DNA of 35,156 bases from Desulfobacteraceae bacterium (GTDB lineage Bacteria; Desulfobacterota; Desulfobacteria; Desulfobacterales; Desulfosarcinaceae). A program made the position numbers and the translations under genes. The notes under the pieces were generated by a model. It was not told the origin of the DNA. It ran no database searches and was given only the letters and a program-made list of their open reading frames with translations. Positions 17,128 to 26,019 of this stretch are shown one piece after another (within the stretch, counting starts at the first letter, position 1; each line of letters begins with the position of its first letter). The DNA lies in assembly GCA_027025615.1 (NCBI GenBank), contig JALVQM010000300.1, positions 1 to 35,156 on the forward strand, in the 5' to 3' direction.

Positions 17128-17757
17128 TCATCCTTGCTCGGACGCATATATAACCACCAAAGCCCGCGAAGGGCCTTCCTCGATGCTACGCAGGGCATGG
17201 GGTATACCGGAATCAAAGTAGATGCTGTCACCTGTCGCAAGTTCTATGCGTTGGTCTGCTCCGATAAACTCCAGGGATCCTTCGGTTACATGCAGAAATT
17301 CTTCCCCGGGATGAGTGTAATAGTTGAGCTTGGCATTGTCCACCGGGTTGAAAGTCACCATAAACGGCTCCATGTGACGACGAGCAATGGGCCGTGCCAA
17401 TGAAACGTAAGTATACCCACCGGGTGAAGATTTACGTATCAGTTCATTGAAATCGGCGGAACGGTCCGCCTGCCTGACAACCGAAATACGCTGGTTTGGT
17501 TCAGTTTCCCTGAAAAAATACCCTATGGTAACCCCCAGAGCCTTGGATATCTTTATCAGGGTTGCCAGGGGAGGAGCAATGACATCGTTTTCGATTTGTG
17601 AAAGCAGGGATTTGGACAACCCCGTCAGATCAGAAACATTTTGGAGAGTCAAGCCCCTTGCACGCCGGCGACGGCGGATTTTGTTGCCCAGGGCAAGGGC
17701 ATCGACCTCTTTCTTTACATCCTGGTCACTTGTTATGGGAACTAGCGGCTCTTTCAA
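17128..17757 (-). CDS. XRE-family regulator with C-terminal cupin domain
   Basis: Residues about 22-82 are a helix-turn-helix of the XRE/Cro type (GNKIRRRRRARGLTLQNVSDL, then TGLSKSLLSQIENDVIAPPLATLIKIS). Residues about 140-205 form a cupin barrel with HPGEEFLHVTEGSLEF and a downstream SGIPHALRS histidine. Proteins of this architecture sense small amino-acid-like or polyamine-like ligands in the cupin and usually control nearby transport or catabolic genes. It lies 93 bases upstream of livK on the same strand, so it is the likely regulator of the liv operon. The start has no clear Shine-Dalgarno site, but the preceding DNA has no open frame. Confidence 0.92.
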   Translation of the reverse strand: MKEPLVPITSDQDVKKEVDALALGNKIRRRRRARGLTLQNVSDLTGLSKSLLSQIENDVIAPPLATLIKISKALGVTIGYFFRETEPNQRISVVRQADRSADFNELIRKSSPGGYTYVSLARPIARRHMEPFMVTFNPVDNAKLNYYTHPGEEFLHVTEGSLEFIGADQRIELATGDSIYFDSGIPHALRSIEEGPSRALVVIYASEQG

Positions 17758-18249
17758 TGCTTATTCTTTCAGGAAAGCGGTTTGCAGTTTTCTTTTAAAG
17801 AGCTTCTATTTAATAAATTAGATTTAGTACTGGCCTATTAAGTCAAATTTTTATTGATGTCAAACAAAATTTGGTGACATCGGACAGGCTACAACCCACT
17901 TTATTTAAAACTATTAAGGTAAAAATACAAGCTCGTAGCCGGATAGTTAAAAATGACCAAGAGCAGCGTCTGGCAAAAACGGCCAGAATCATAATCGCCT
18001 CCGCAAGACAGAAGCAGTTATGCACTCGGCGAAACGGGCCGTAAGGAACCGATTTTTCCCGGCCGGGGCCGGATACGTCGGTTCTCCTAAAAATCATTTA
18101 GGAACAACGGTAACGAAAATGCTTGCCGCTAAACAACCATTAGCTTATAAGCCAATAAATTGGTGTTCCGGGACAATATCAGGCACCAATGTTGTTTGCA
18201 AAATCTTCAACATGATTGTTCGGCAACAGTCTGCAATTCAGGATGGATA
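17758..18249. other. Gene-free intergenic region with local inverted repeats
   Basis: This 490-base gap lies between the divergent XRE-cupin and NAD kinase genes. It holds a perfect seven-pair inverted repeat GAACCGA/TCGGTTC (18046-18052 and 18078-18084) around a G+C-rich loop, and just after it CCTAAA-AATCA-TTTAGG (18086-18102), a six-pair stem with five-base loop. A short CCAAT-AA-ATTGG dyad lies further on. The left third is A+T-rich and probably contains the promoter of the XRE-cupin gene. No open frame here has coding character. A structured leader or small RNA before NAD kinase is possible; I could not match it to a known riboswitch class. Confidence 0.5.
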
Positions 18250-19104
18250 ATGCGAAAACGTATTGGCCTGGTTGTCAAAAACGACCCCAAAGCCCAGAAA
18301 ACAGCATTTAAGTTCACAAAATGGCTTCAGGACCGTGGCCTGGAAGTAGTCCGGAAAGACGGATCCGGCAGTAAGTCGGCAAAGACCAAATATGCGTCCA
18401 AGGCTCCGGCTGATTTGTACTGCGTGTTTGTCCTGGGAGGAGATGGAACCTTTCTTAGCGCAGTGCGCTGGATTGGGGACCAGGCAATTGCCGTTATGGG
18501 AATCAAGTTCGGCGAGGTAGGATTTTTAGCCGAAACCCTTGAAGCCCAATTCTTCAACGCTGCTGAAAGAATTTTAGACCACGGTTTCAGCACCTTTCCG
18601 CGTATGCGGCTTACCATAGATATCTACTGCAACGGAACTTTTCTAAAACGGGAAACAGTGCTCAATGACATGGTAATTAATAAGGGAGCCTTGGCCCGGC
18701 TGGCACAAATCGAGACCTATATCGACGACTACCATCTTACCGATTTCAGGGCCGACGGGTTGATTGTTGCAACCCCAACAGGTTCTACGGCTTATTCACT
18801 GGCCGCCGGAGGGCCCATAATAAATCCTTCGGTGCCGGCTATTCTTCTGACCCCCATCTGCCCGTTTACCCTTACCAACCGACCGTTGATAGTACCGGAA
18901 ACAGCTACAATCAAGATCCGGCTGGCGAGAGATTCTTCTGATATCATGTTGACCTGCGACGGCCAGGTAGGCATTCCTATCGACCAAAGCCACACCATCA
19001 CAGTCCGCAAAAGCGCCAGTGACTTACATATGATTCAATTACCGGGCCAGAATTACTATGAAATCCTCAAAACCAGGTTGAAATGGAGCGGCGGCCGCAG
19101 CTGA
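18250..19104 (+). CDS. nadK: NAD kinase
   Basis: This ATP-NAD kinase makes NADP. It has the family GGDGTFL motif near residue 62 and the conserved glycine-rich [16 protein letters not shown] block near residue 175. LNDMVINKG occupies the place of the NE-D substrate motif, with Asp replacing the usual Glu. The N terminus [11 protein letters not shown] is the typical first strand. I chose ATG 18250, with AGGA six bases upstream, giving 284 residues. The open frame begins 90 bases earlier, but those residues do not fit the family. The stop lies three bases from the stop of the convergent mlaD gene. Confidence 0.93.
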   Translation: MRKRIGLVVKNDPKAQKTAFKFTKWLQDRGLEVVRKDGSGSKSAKTKYASKAPADLYCVFVLGGDGTFLSAVRWIGDQAIAVMGIKFGEVGFLAETLEAQFFNAAERILDHGFSTFPRMRLTIDIYCNGTFLKRETVLNDMVINKGALARLAQIETYIDDYHLTDFRADGLIVATPTGSTAYSLAAGGPIINPSVPAILLTPICPFTLTNRPLIVPETATIKIRLARDSSDIMLTCDGQVGIPIDQSHTITVRKSASDLHMIQLPGQNYYEILKTRLKWSGGRS

Positions 19105-19107
19105 AAA

Positions 19108-20148
19108 TTATTCACGCAGGCGGGACTTGTTGTGGTCGGCCGGAGGCACCCGGGGTAAGTTTCCCCTGATAAGGACGTTTTTCTCAAGTGAACGTACAAC
19201 ACTGTCTATCCGCTTGACTCCATCACGAATTTCTTGAATACCGTTAAGCGCCCCCCGGGTAATATGCGGTACATCCCGGCTGCCTACCTCAACGTTGTCC
19301 AAAATGACTCTCAACGATCCGACTGCCTCACGCAAATTAACCACGATCTGTCTGATAGCTGCAAGGCTGGACCCCAAATCAGCTCCCGCCTGTTTGAAAG
19401 AAGCCAGGTTCTGGTTTACCAACTTCATGGTTTCAGGGGTTTGGGAAGTCGCCCTGCCCAAATCAGCCAAAATACTATCCAAACTGGCCAAGCTCTTCCT
19501 GATGGCATCCAGAAGCTCACGGGAATTGATCAAGGCCCCCAATGTGCCCCGCCCAGACTCCAGGTCATCGGTAATGGCAGCCACGTTGGCACTTATCCTG
19601 CGGACATTTTCCAGTGTTCCCAGCAACGGCCCGTCAGGGGCGCGAAGCTCTTCGATCAACCTGGCTAAATTCTGAATGGCAATCACTGCCATTTTGGCTG
19701 TTTTTTCAACCTGGAACTCAGTCAACAAATCATCCAGGGAGCGCTTTTCCCGGGAAGGTATTTCGCCTTTCTCCGGCAAAAGCGGGGCCTTGGATGACCC
19801 GGGAATTATGGAAACATACTCAGAGCCGATAAAAGTTGGACTCTCCACGACACAAACACTGTCTGTCCTTATTCTTGAAGAATATTTTTCCAGGATAGCC
19901 AGGGTAACCCGCACCTTGTCTTTTTCAAGGCTGATATCTTTTACTTTTCCAATGTCAGTCTTGTACAGCTTAACAGCCGCATTTTTCTGCAGGTTATAAT
20001 TCTGATCAAATGTTGTGTAATAGACCACGTAAGTCTGGAACCATCCCTCACCTCTGCCGATTACAACCAGGGCTGCGATCGTAAGTCCAAGCACAACGAC
20101 CATAAATAAACCAACCATTTTTTCCCTGGTTGTATAGTCCGTATCCAT
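19108..20148 (-). CDS. mlaD: MlaD-family MCE domain protein
   Basis: This is the periplasmic lipid-binding MCE component of an Mla-type phospholipid transport system. One N-terminal membrane anchor (about residues 11-28) precedes a single MCE domain (about 38-115), with the typical AAVKLYKTDIGKVKDI and PTFIGSEYVSIIPG segments. A long alpha-helical region (about 145-320) follows, rich in heptad-like repeats, as in MCE proteins that form a hexameric ring and tunnel. The length of 346 residues is much more than E. coli MlaD (about 180), because of this helical tail. It is the third gene of the operon, 50 bases after the ATPase-like gene. Confidence 0.9.
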   Translation of the reverse strand: MDTDYTTREKMVGLFMVVVLGLTIAALVVIGRGEGWFQTYVVYYTTFDQNYNLQKNAAVKLYKTDIGKVKDISLEKDKVRVTLAILEKYSSRIRTDSVCVVESPTFIGSEYVSIIPGSSKAPLLPEKGEIPSREKRSLDDLLTEFQVEKTAKMAVIAIQNLARLIEELRAPDGPLLGTLENVRRISANVAAITDDLESGRGTLGALINSRELLDAIRKSLASLDSILADLGRATSQTPETMKLVNQNLASFKQAGADLGSSLAAIRQIVVNLREAVGSLRVILDNVEVGSRDVPHITRGALNGIQEIRDGVKRIDSVVRSLEKNVLIRGNLPRVPPADHNKSRLRE

Positions 20149-20198
20149 ATTTTCAGCCTTATCGACTTGTAAATTAATATATTAAGGTATTACAGACC

Positions 20199-20876
20199 TC
20201 AGGCATATCGCAAACATCCTTCCGCTAAAACCAGGTGACGATTGGCTGCCTTGCGAAAAAATGCATCCCCGCCGGAAGTAAAGACCAGCGGAACCGACTT
20301 TAAAATAAATTCTTCCAGAACCCGGCGAACGACCTGAAAACGCCTGTCAGTAACCAGATCGCCGGGTCTGTCTATCAAAATTATTTCAGGATTTTTGGAC
20401 AACTCCCGCACAATGACCGCCAATTGAATATCAACCTGGTCCAGTTCCGAAGGCCTAAGTTCAATTTTCCGCTCAAGGTCAAGCAGTTGACATAGCACTT
20501 TTTCTTCCGCCCCAAGTCCAATAGAAAAAGAGTTTCCGAAATACCATTTCATTAAAAGCAGATTTTCCCTTATGCTCAGGTTGCTGATCAGGGACGCATC
20601 TTGAGCGATATAACTGATACGCCTTTTGCACTCAAGCAAATCTCGATAATCATCTGTACGGTGCTCGTGGCCCAGGAAAAAATACCTGCCGGCGTCCGGC
20701 TTTTCCAAAGTAGCCAGAGCCCGCAGCAAAAGCAAACCGTCAGCCGGATCACTTGATTCCAGGTATACAACTTCTCCCGGGCCAATGGTCAATGAACACT
20801 TTTTGAGGCCATGGCCCGCTTTTTCAGAGGCGATTACATAATCTTCTATGGCCACTTTCGAAGCATTACGATTCAT
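20199..20876 (-). CDS. Degenerate ABC ATPase-like protein (pseudo-ATPase) of the MCE operon
   Basis: Position and overall pattern identify an MlaF-type ABC subunit, but the catalytic motifs are lost. Where GxxGxGKST is expected (residues 41-49) the sequence is SSDPADGLL, with no glycine loop or lysine. The Walker B aspartate remains (IILID), but the catalytic Glu is Arg (DRPGD). The signature LSGGQ is replaced by SELDQ, and the H-loop histidine is Ser (FTSGG). The Q-loop region YIAQDASLISNLSIRENLL is conserved. The reading frame is intact over 225 residues, and the start overlaps mlaE by four bases, so it is a maintained gene and not a pseudogene. I infer a structural or regulatory subunit that cannot hydrolyse ATP. 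Confidence 0.85.
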   Translation of the reverse strand: MNRNASKVAIEDYVIASEKAGHGLKKCSLTIGPGEVVYLESSDPADGLLLLRALATLEKPDAGRYFFLGHEHRTDDYRDLLECKRRISYIAQDASLISNLSIRENLLLMKWYFGNSFSIGLGAEEKVLCQLLDLERKIELRPSELDQVDIQLAVIVRELSKNPEIILIDRPGDLVTDRRFQVVRRVLEEFILKSVPLVFTSGGDAFFRKAANRHLVLAEGCLRYA

Positions 20877-21649
20877 AAATAAAACACCAGCGAAACAAAT
20901 ATATTAATTATCATACAATACAAAAATGACTCCACGGCGGCCTTTGAGGTGGCCATGGGGACATCATTTATTCTTTTGCCAACCTCAAATCCTCGTTGCA
21001 GGCATGTTACCGCGATCACAATTCCAAACAAAACCGCTTTAATAAAACCGACCAACAGATCCGCAGGAGCCATGGACTTTGTGATTTGATCAAGAAAATT
21101 GTCGAGTGGAATCCGGGTCAACATCCAGACCGCAACATATCCTCCTGAAATTGCAACCATGTCAAAAACGACAAAGAGACAGACCATGGCTGTGGTCAGC
21201 CCCACAAGACGAGGTACGCAAATGACCCGCATTGGATCAATTCCGTTTAATTCTATGGCCTCCAACTCACCCAGCACCCGCATGTATCCTGTTTCAATTG
21301 TGACTGCAGTGGCAGTCCTTAGAATGACAATAAGTGCGGTAATAATGGGGCCCAACTCACGAAATATCAACAAAACAGCTGTCCGTGAAAAATTGTACTG
21401 ACCTGAAACCTTGGCAACTTGAAGCAAAATCATTGAGCCTGTAAGCAAGGCAACCGGTAAAATTACCGCCATTGCCTGAACGGCGGTAAAGAAAATCTGA
21501 TCGATAGTAATCCGGCGGACCATGAGCCTGCCTGAACTTGACCGCTGCCTCATGGTAACAAAAATTCGCCATGCCAGGGCGCAAAGTTTCAGCAGGTGAT
21601 CTGTTGCGTGGAGGGTTTTATGGCCAATTGTACCTAAAAATGTTTGCAT
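20873..21649 (-). CDS. mlaE: MlaE-family ABC permease
   Basis: This is an integral membrane permease of the MlaE/YrbE family, 258 residues with about five or six membrane helices. The diagnostic segment FRELGPIITALIVILRT, followed by an ETGYMRVLGELEAIELNGIDP stretch, corresponds to the E-T-E-GT-M...QIDAL-LMG-DP core of the family, and CVPRLVG follows. It partners the MlaD protein and the ATPase-like protein encoded just downstream in phospholipid movement across the envelope. It is first in the operon and starts about 200 bases from the divergent secreted-protein gene. Confidence 0.92.
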   Translation of the reverse strand: MQTFLGTIGHKTLHATDHLLKLCALAWRIFVTMRQRSSSGRLMVRRITIDQIFFTAVQAMAVILPVALLTGSMILLQVAKVSGQYNFSRTAVLLIFRELGPIITALIVILRTATAVTIETGYMRVLGELEAIELNGIDPMRVICVPRLVGLTTAMVCLFVVFDMVAISGGYVAVWMLTRIPLDNFLDQITKSMAPADLLVGFIKAVLFGIVIAVTCLQRGFEVGKRINDVPMATSKAAVESFLYCMIINIFVSLVFYL

Positions 21650-21776
21650 TGGATCGTACGGTTGCAGGCTGTTTTCCCCTATGCAATATTTCTTGGCCGG
21701 TGATCAACAAAAGATAGACTGTTTATCGGCTGTTTATCCTTGATTCACCCGCCAAAAATCCAAGCATAGATGATTA

Positions 21777-21806
21777 TTGACTTGTAATGTGCTCTTACAG
21801 TATAGG
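21777..21806 (+). promoter_or_regulatory. Candidate promoter for the secreted protein/TPR lipoprotein pair
   Basis: TTGACT (21777-21782) and TATAGG (21801-21806) with 18-base spacing lie about 45 bases upstream of the start at 21850, in an A+T-rich gap between divergent genes. Consensus match only. Confidence 0.45.
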
Positions 21807-21849
21807 GTAACAAAGGTCAATGAATTCACTAATGTTTTGAATTTTCAAT

Positions 21850-22728
21850 ATGAAATTTTTTTTAAGTTTGATTGCCTCATTTTGCGTTGTTATGGTCGGC
21901 TTGACAACGGCATCTACTGATTGTCAATTCAACGGCCGCTATCTTGAACAACTGGACAACGGAACAATCGACTGGACCGACTTTAAAATAACCGCCTGGA
22001 ACTCGGATAACTGCACGAATCTAGATAGCCCCCAAGTCAATTCCCAGCTTGCCTCTACGGGCAGCTTCCAGCCACAAGCTGTTACTGAACTGATGAACAT
22101 TGTACTTTCACTGCCGGTCGACTCCAATAGCCGTGTCAGTGACAGAATCTCCGGCAACCGTTTAATAAGGAGCCAGCTTGAAGAAATAATCACTTCAAAG
22201 CCAACAACCGTGCTGGCAAATGATCAAACTATCGCTTTGCAATTCAATCTGAAGGGCGCTTTTTTGCAACTGCTCCTTCCGGAGGAAATCAAGCAGCTTT
22301 CTGAAATTCAAACAGTAACAACAAAGACCAAAGGCAAAACCAGCCAACAGCAACCAAATAAATATTCCGGTCTGGTAATAGATGCCAGGGCTATAAAAGC
22401 CTCACCGGCTCTGGTTCCCGAAATCAGGGATGAAAACGGTCGACAGATTTATGGAACGGCATTTATCAGCCGTGAGTTTGCCGTCCAGTATGGGGCCGGC
22501 CTTTATGCTTGCTGCATGAATGAAAAGGTAAAGCAGAAGGTGGGCAAAAACCCTCTGTCAATCAGAGCTTTGAAAGCCATTGGCCCAAACCAGTCCACCC
22601 TGGTGGTAAGCAATGGAGACGCTGCCAAGCTGCGCAGTGTTTCCTCCCATCTCAGTTTTTTAAAACAAGCCAGAGTGGCAATCCTGCTCAGTGAAGAAAA
22701 TCCTCCACTGGACAAAGGAAAACCATGA
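21850..22728 (+). CDS. Secreted protein of unknown function
   Basis: I cannot assign a family with certainty. The first 21 or so residues (MKFFLSLIASFCVVMVGL, then TTAS) form a signal peptide without a lipobox. The mature protein has an N-terminal helical region and a C-terminal block with YSGLVIDARAIKASPALVPE, DENGRQIYGTAFISREFAV and a closing SHLSFLKQARVAILLS strand. This block resembles, from memory, a domain common in secreted Desulfobacterota proteins of the LPP20/flagellar-accessory type; that resemblance is weak. The four-base ATGA overlap with the TPR lipoprotein gene implies joint translation and a shared envelope task. The start lacks a Shine-Dalgarno site. Confidence 0.75.
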   Translation: MKFFLSLIASFCVVMVGLTTASTDCQFNGRYLEQLDNGTIDWTDFKITAWNSDNCTNLDSPQVNSQLASTGSFQPQAVTELMNIVLSLPVDSNSRVSDRISGNRLIRSQLEEIITSKPTTVLANDQTIALQFNLKGAFLQLLLPEEIKQLSEIQTVTTKTKGKTSQQQPNKYSGLVIDARAIKASPALVPEIRDENGRQIYGTAFISREFAVQYGAGLYACCMNEKVKQKVGKNPLSIRALKAIGPNQSTLVVSNGDAAKLRSVSSHLSFLKQARVAILLSEENPPLDKGKP

Positions 22729-23156
22729 AAATGATATTTTCAAAACCGGCAGGGCATTGTCTTTTCAGGAAAATTACTCCCATTTTTCTAGCTTTGATGA
22801 CAATTTGGCTCACAGGATGCGGTCCGGAGGCAATTGTACTGCGTTCCGGGCTGGATACTCCTGCCCAGCATGTGGCCAATGGAAATCGCTTTTTGAAAAA
22901 CGGGAAAACAGATGCTGCTATACGTGAATTTAACCGCGCCCTCGAACTGGCTCCGAATTATTCACCGGCCTATGTAGGCCTTGCCATTGTCAAGGGCCAA
23001 AATGGCGATATCGAAGGCGGCCTGTCTCTTATGGACAAGGCTGACAAGCTTGCCAAAACAAAAGCTGAAATTCAAACCGTTGACACCGGGTTCTGTACCC
23101 TTTACCGCCTCAAACGCCAACGACTGAGAAACACCCCGTCGGCAGCGGCACCCTGA
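22725..23156 (+). CDS. TPR-repeat lipoprotein
   Basis: The N terminus has basic residues and a hydrophobic stretch ending in the lipobox LTGC (cysteine near residue 33), which predicts lipidation. It is followed by tetratricopeptide repeats, the first reading ANGNRFLKNGKTDAAIREFNRALELAPNYSPAYVGLAI with the usual small and aromatic positions, and a second, more divergent repeat. TPR domains bind partner proteins, probably the co-encoded secreted protein. The protein is short (143 residues). Its gene overlaps the previous one by four bases. Confidence 0.85.
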   Translation: MKMIFSKPAGHCLFRKITPIFLALMTIWLTGCGPEAIVLRSGLDTPAQHVANGNRFLKNGKTDAAIREFNRALELAPNYSPAYVGLAIVKGQNGDIEGGLSLMDKADKLAKTKAEIQTVDTGFCTLYRLKRQRLRNTPSAAAP

Positions 23157-23230
23157 AACCTTTTCAGGCAGGCATTCGTTCCGCCCCCCGCCCGGGCAAA
23201 AACCGGTATTGGTCCACCACTGTTATCTAA

Positions 23231-23370
23231 CAGGCTGTCGAAAAACGTCATGAGCGCAGGTCAGACAAGGCAAAATCCGACGAAAAAGCGCAGTTTATTG
23301 GTAATAAATGAGCATTTTGAGGAGGATTTTAACGCCCTATGGCCAAGCGTAATAGTTTTTCAAGAGCCTG
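23231..23370. mobile_element. MITE-like element with terminal inverted repeats and CTAA duplication
   Basis: The 140-base element begins CAGGCTGTCGAAAAAC and ends GTTTTTCAAGAGCCTG; the ends are inverted repeats matching at 13 of 16 positions. CTAA flanks both sides (23227-23230 and 23371-23374), a likely target-site duplication of the YTAR type known for IS5-group elements. Inside lie a further inverted pair AAAATCC/GGATTTT and a central TTTATT-GGT-AATAAA dyad, so the whole can fold as a long hairpin. It encodes no protein. The right-hand CTAA includes the complement of the ahcY stop codon. Confidence 0.75.
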
Positions 23371-24825
23371 CTAATATCGATAATGACCCGGTTTAAAAGG
23401 CCCCTCAACCGGTACCCCCAGGTACTGCGCCTGTTTGGGAGTTAAACGTTCCAATTTTACGCCCAATTTTGTAAGATGCAACCTGGCAACTTCTTCGTCC
23501 AGCTTTTTAGGCAGGGTGTAAACCTTTTTAGCGTATTCTTTTGTAGCAAGCTCAATTTGTGCCAAGCACTGGTTGGTAAAACTGTTGCTCATTACAAAAC
23601 TGGGGTGGCCCGTAGCACAACCCAGATTGACCAGTCTGCCTTCAGCCAGGACAATTACACTTCGTCCTGATTTCAATGTCCACTTGTCCACCTGGGGTTT
23701 TATGTTTTCCCGCCTGCATTCAGGTGTGGTTTCCAGGTAGCGCATTTCTATTTCACTGTCAAAATGACCTATGTTGCAAATTATAGCCTCGTCTTTCATC
23801 TGCTCCATGTGACTGCCGGTTATGACGTCACAACAGCCAGTGGCCGTAACGAAAATATCGCCGACAGGAGCAGCTTCATCCATGGTAACCACTTGAAAGC
23901 CTTCCATCGCCGCCTGAAGGGCACAAATAGGATCAATCTCAGTGATCAATACCCGGGCTCCATATCCCCGCATTGACTGGGCGCAACCTTTGCCCACATC
24001 ACCGTAGCCGCAAACCACGACCACTTTGCCGGCCACCATCACGTCTGTGGCCCTCTTGATGCCATCGGCCAGAGACTCCCGGCACCCATAAAGATTATCA
24101 AACTTGGACTTGGTCACCGAATCGTTTACATTGAAAGCCGGAAACAAAAGCTGACCACTTTTTTCCAGTTGATACAAGCGATGAACTCCGGTCGTTGTTT
24201 CCTCAGAAACCCCGCGTATTTTTTCAGCTATACTTGTCCAGAACCCCTTGTTGCGCTGGTGGGACAGCCGCAGCCTTGCAATCAGACACCGCATGTCCTC
24301 ACTATCGTATTCAGCATCCAAAAGGGCGGGGTTTTTTTCCACCGCCACACCCTGATGCACATAAAGGGTAGCATCACCACCGTCGTCTACAATAAGATCA
24401 GGGCCGCCGCCATCGGGCCAGATCAAGGCCTGTTCGGTACACCACCAGTATTCTGCAAGGGTTTCGCCCTTCCAGGCAAAAACAGCTGCCGAGCCTTTCT
24501 TGGCTATGGCGGCGGCGGCATGATCCTGGGTGGAAAAAATGTTGCAGGATGCCCAGCGTATATCAGCGCCCAGTTCCCTGAGAGTATCGATGAGCATTGC
24601 GGTTTGAATCGTCATGTGCAGGCTGCCTGTTACCCGCATTCCTTTGAGTGGCTTCCGGGGTCCATATTTTTCCCGCACAGCCATCAAACCGGGCATTTCG
24701 TTCTCGGCCAGTTGCATTTCCTTCAAACCCAGTTCAGCCAGGGAAATATCGGCTACCTTATGGGGCAGCTTTGGATCGTATCCCGGCACCTCTGCTAGAG
24801 GTTTGATATTGTAAACCGCTTTCAT
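23371..24825 (-). CDS. ahcY: Adenosylhomocysteinase (S-adenosylhomocysteine hydrolase)
   Basis: This cytoplasmic enzyme splits S-adenosylhomocysteine to adenosine and homocysteine, removing the inhibitor of SAM-dependent methylation. The NAD-binding motif [14 protein letters not shown], the early [16 protein letters not shown] segment, [14 protein letters not shown] with the catalytic Lys and Asp, and the C-terminal KPGHYRY that closes the neighbouring NAD site are all present. At 484 residues it is the long form with the roughly 40-residue insertion. A strong AAGGAGG lies within the end of metK, 15 bases from the start, so metK-ahcY is an operon. The stop codon lies at the edge of a MITE, yet the C terminus is complete. 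Confidence 0.97.
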   Translation of the reverse strand: MKAVYNIKPLAEVPGYDPKLPHKVADISLAELGLKEMQLAENEMPGLMAVREKYGPRKPLKGMRVTGSLHMTIQTAMLIDTLRELGADIRWASCNIFSTQDHAAAAIAKKGSAAVFAWKGETLAEYWWCTEQALIWPDGGGPDLIVDDGGDATLYVHQGVAVEKNPALLDAEYDSEDMRCLIARLRLSHQRNKGFWTSIAEKIRGVSEETTTGVHRLYQLEKSGQLLFPAFNVNDSVTKSKFDNLYGCRESLADGIKRATDVMVAGKVVVVCGYGDVGKGCAQSMRGYGARVLITEIDPICALQAAMEGFQVVTMDEAAPVGDIFVTATGCCDVITGSHMEQMKDEAIICNIGHFDSEIEMRYLETTPECRRENIKPQVDKWTLKSGRSVIVLAEGRLVNLGCATGHPSFVMSNSFTNQCLAQIELATKEYAKKVYTLPKKLDEEVARLHLTKLGVKLERLTPKQAQYLGVPVEGPFKPGHYRY

Positions 24826-24840
24826 ATGGTTTGCCTCCTT

Positions 24841-26010
24841 TTAAAGACCGGCTTTTTCACGAATCACATCTGCCATATTCGTGTTTTCCCAAGTAAATTC
24901 GGCCTCGCTCCGACCGAAGTGTCCATAAGCCGATGTCTGCCTGTAAATCGGACGCAGCAGATCAAGGTATTCAATAATAGCAGCCGGACGCAGATCCCAA
25001 ACTTCGCGCACTATCTCTTCCACCCTGGCTTTGGGCACATTTCCGGTCCACATCAAATCGACCATCACTGAAACAGGTTCGGCTACCCCTATGGCATAAG
25101 CAAGTTGTACTTCACACTTTTTTGCACAACCGGCGGCTACTATATTTTTGGCGATGTGTCGGGCCATGTACGAAGCGCTGCGGTCTACCTTGGAAGGATC
25201 CTTGCCCGAAAAACAACCCCCTCCATGGCTTCCCTGGCCCCCATAAGTGTCTACGATGATCTTGCGACCGGTCACGCCACAGTCCCCCATGGGACCTCCA
25301 ACGACAAAACGCCCGGTGGGATTGATAAAATATCGCGTATCACCGTCAATCATCTCGGATGGAATGACTTTCTTAATAACTTCCTCTATAACCGCCTCAC
25401 GCAGTTCTTCATATGTCACATCCGGTTTGTGTTGGCTTGAAACGACGATTGTATCAACTCGTTTGGGCACCCCGGCTTCATATTCTATGGTAACCTGGCT
25501 TTTGCCGTCAGGCCTTAAAAAATCCAGCGCACCATTTTTTCTTACTTTAGCCAACCGGCGGGTAAGCTTGTGAGCATACATTATCGGCATGGGCATCAGC
25601 TCAGGTGTTTCATTGGTGGCAAATCCGAACATAAGCCCCTGATCTCCGGCACCCTGGTCCTTGAACAGCCCCTGACCTTGGTTTACACCCTGGGCTATAT
25701 CCGGAGACTGGTGATCAATACTGGTTATCACCGAGCAAGTACGCCAGTCGAAACCCATCTGGGATGAGGAATAACCAATTTCGCGTATTGTACTGCGGAC
25801 TATTTCGGGCATATCTACGTAACACTCGGTTGTAATTTCACCGGCAATAAAAGCCAGACCTGTAGTTACCAAGGTTTCACAAGCGACACGGCAATTGGCA
25901 TCCTTGGCGATGATTGCGTCCAGGATTGAATCTGATATGGCATCGGCAACCTTGTCAGGATGTCCCTCGGTTACAGATTCAGAAGTAAATAAAAATTTTT
26001 CGTCAGCCAT
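24841..26010 (-). CDS. metK: S-adenosylmethionine synthetase
   Basis: This enzyme forms SAM from methionine and ATP. The motifs are all canonical: [16 protein letters not shown] at the N terminus, the [12 protein letters not shown] signature, [23 protein letters not shown] for triphosphate handling, and AYGHFGR near the C terminus. I set the start at 26010 (MADEKF) because AGGAG lies nine bases upstream. The upstream in-frame ATG at 26019 would directly abut that ribosome site. This gives 389 residues. It is co-transcribed with ahcY, pairing SAM synthesis with by-product recycling. Confidence 0.97.
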   Translation of the reverse strand: MADEKFLFTSESVTEGHPDKVADAISDSILDAIIAKDANCRVACETLVTTGLAFIAGEITTECYVDMPEIVRSTIREIGYSSSQMGFDWRTCSVITSIDHQSPDIAQGVNQGQGLFKDQGAGDQGLMFGFATNETPELMPMPIMYAHKLTRRLAKVRKNGALDFLRPDGKSQVTIEYEAGVPKRVDTIVVSSQHKPDVTYEELREAVIEEVIKKVIPSEMIDGDTRYFINPTGRFVVGGPMGDCGVTGRKIIVDTYGGQGSHGGGCFSGKDPSKVDRSASYMARHIAKNIVAAGCAKKCEVQLAYAIGVAEPVSVMVDLMWTGNVPKARVEEIVREVWDLRPAAIIEYLDLLRPIYRQTSAYGHFGRSEAEFTWENTNMADVIREKAGL

Positions 26011-26019
26011 GGTGTGCAT

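Noticed and set aside
20199-20876. ABC ATPase-like gene regarded as a decayed pseudogene.
   Set aside because: The frame is intact, of normal length, with a four-base overlap to mlaE and conserved non-catalytic segments, so a maintained pseudo-enzyme is more likely.
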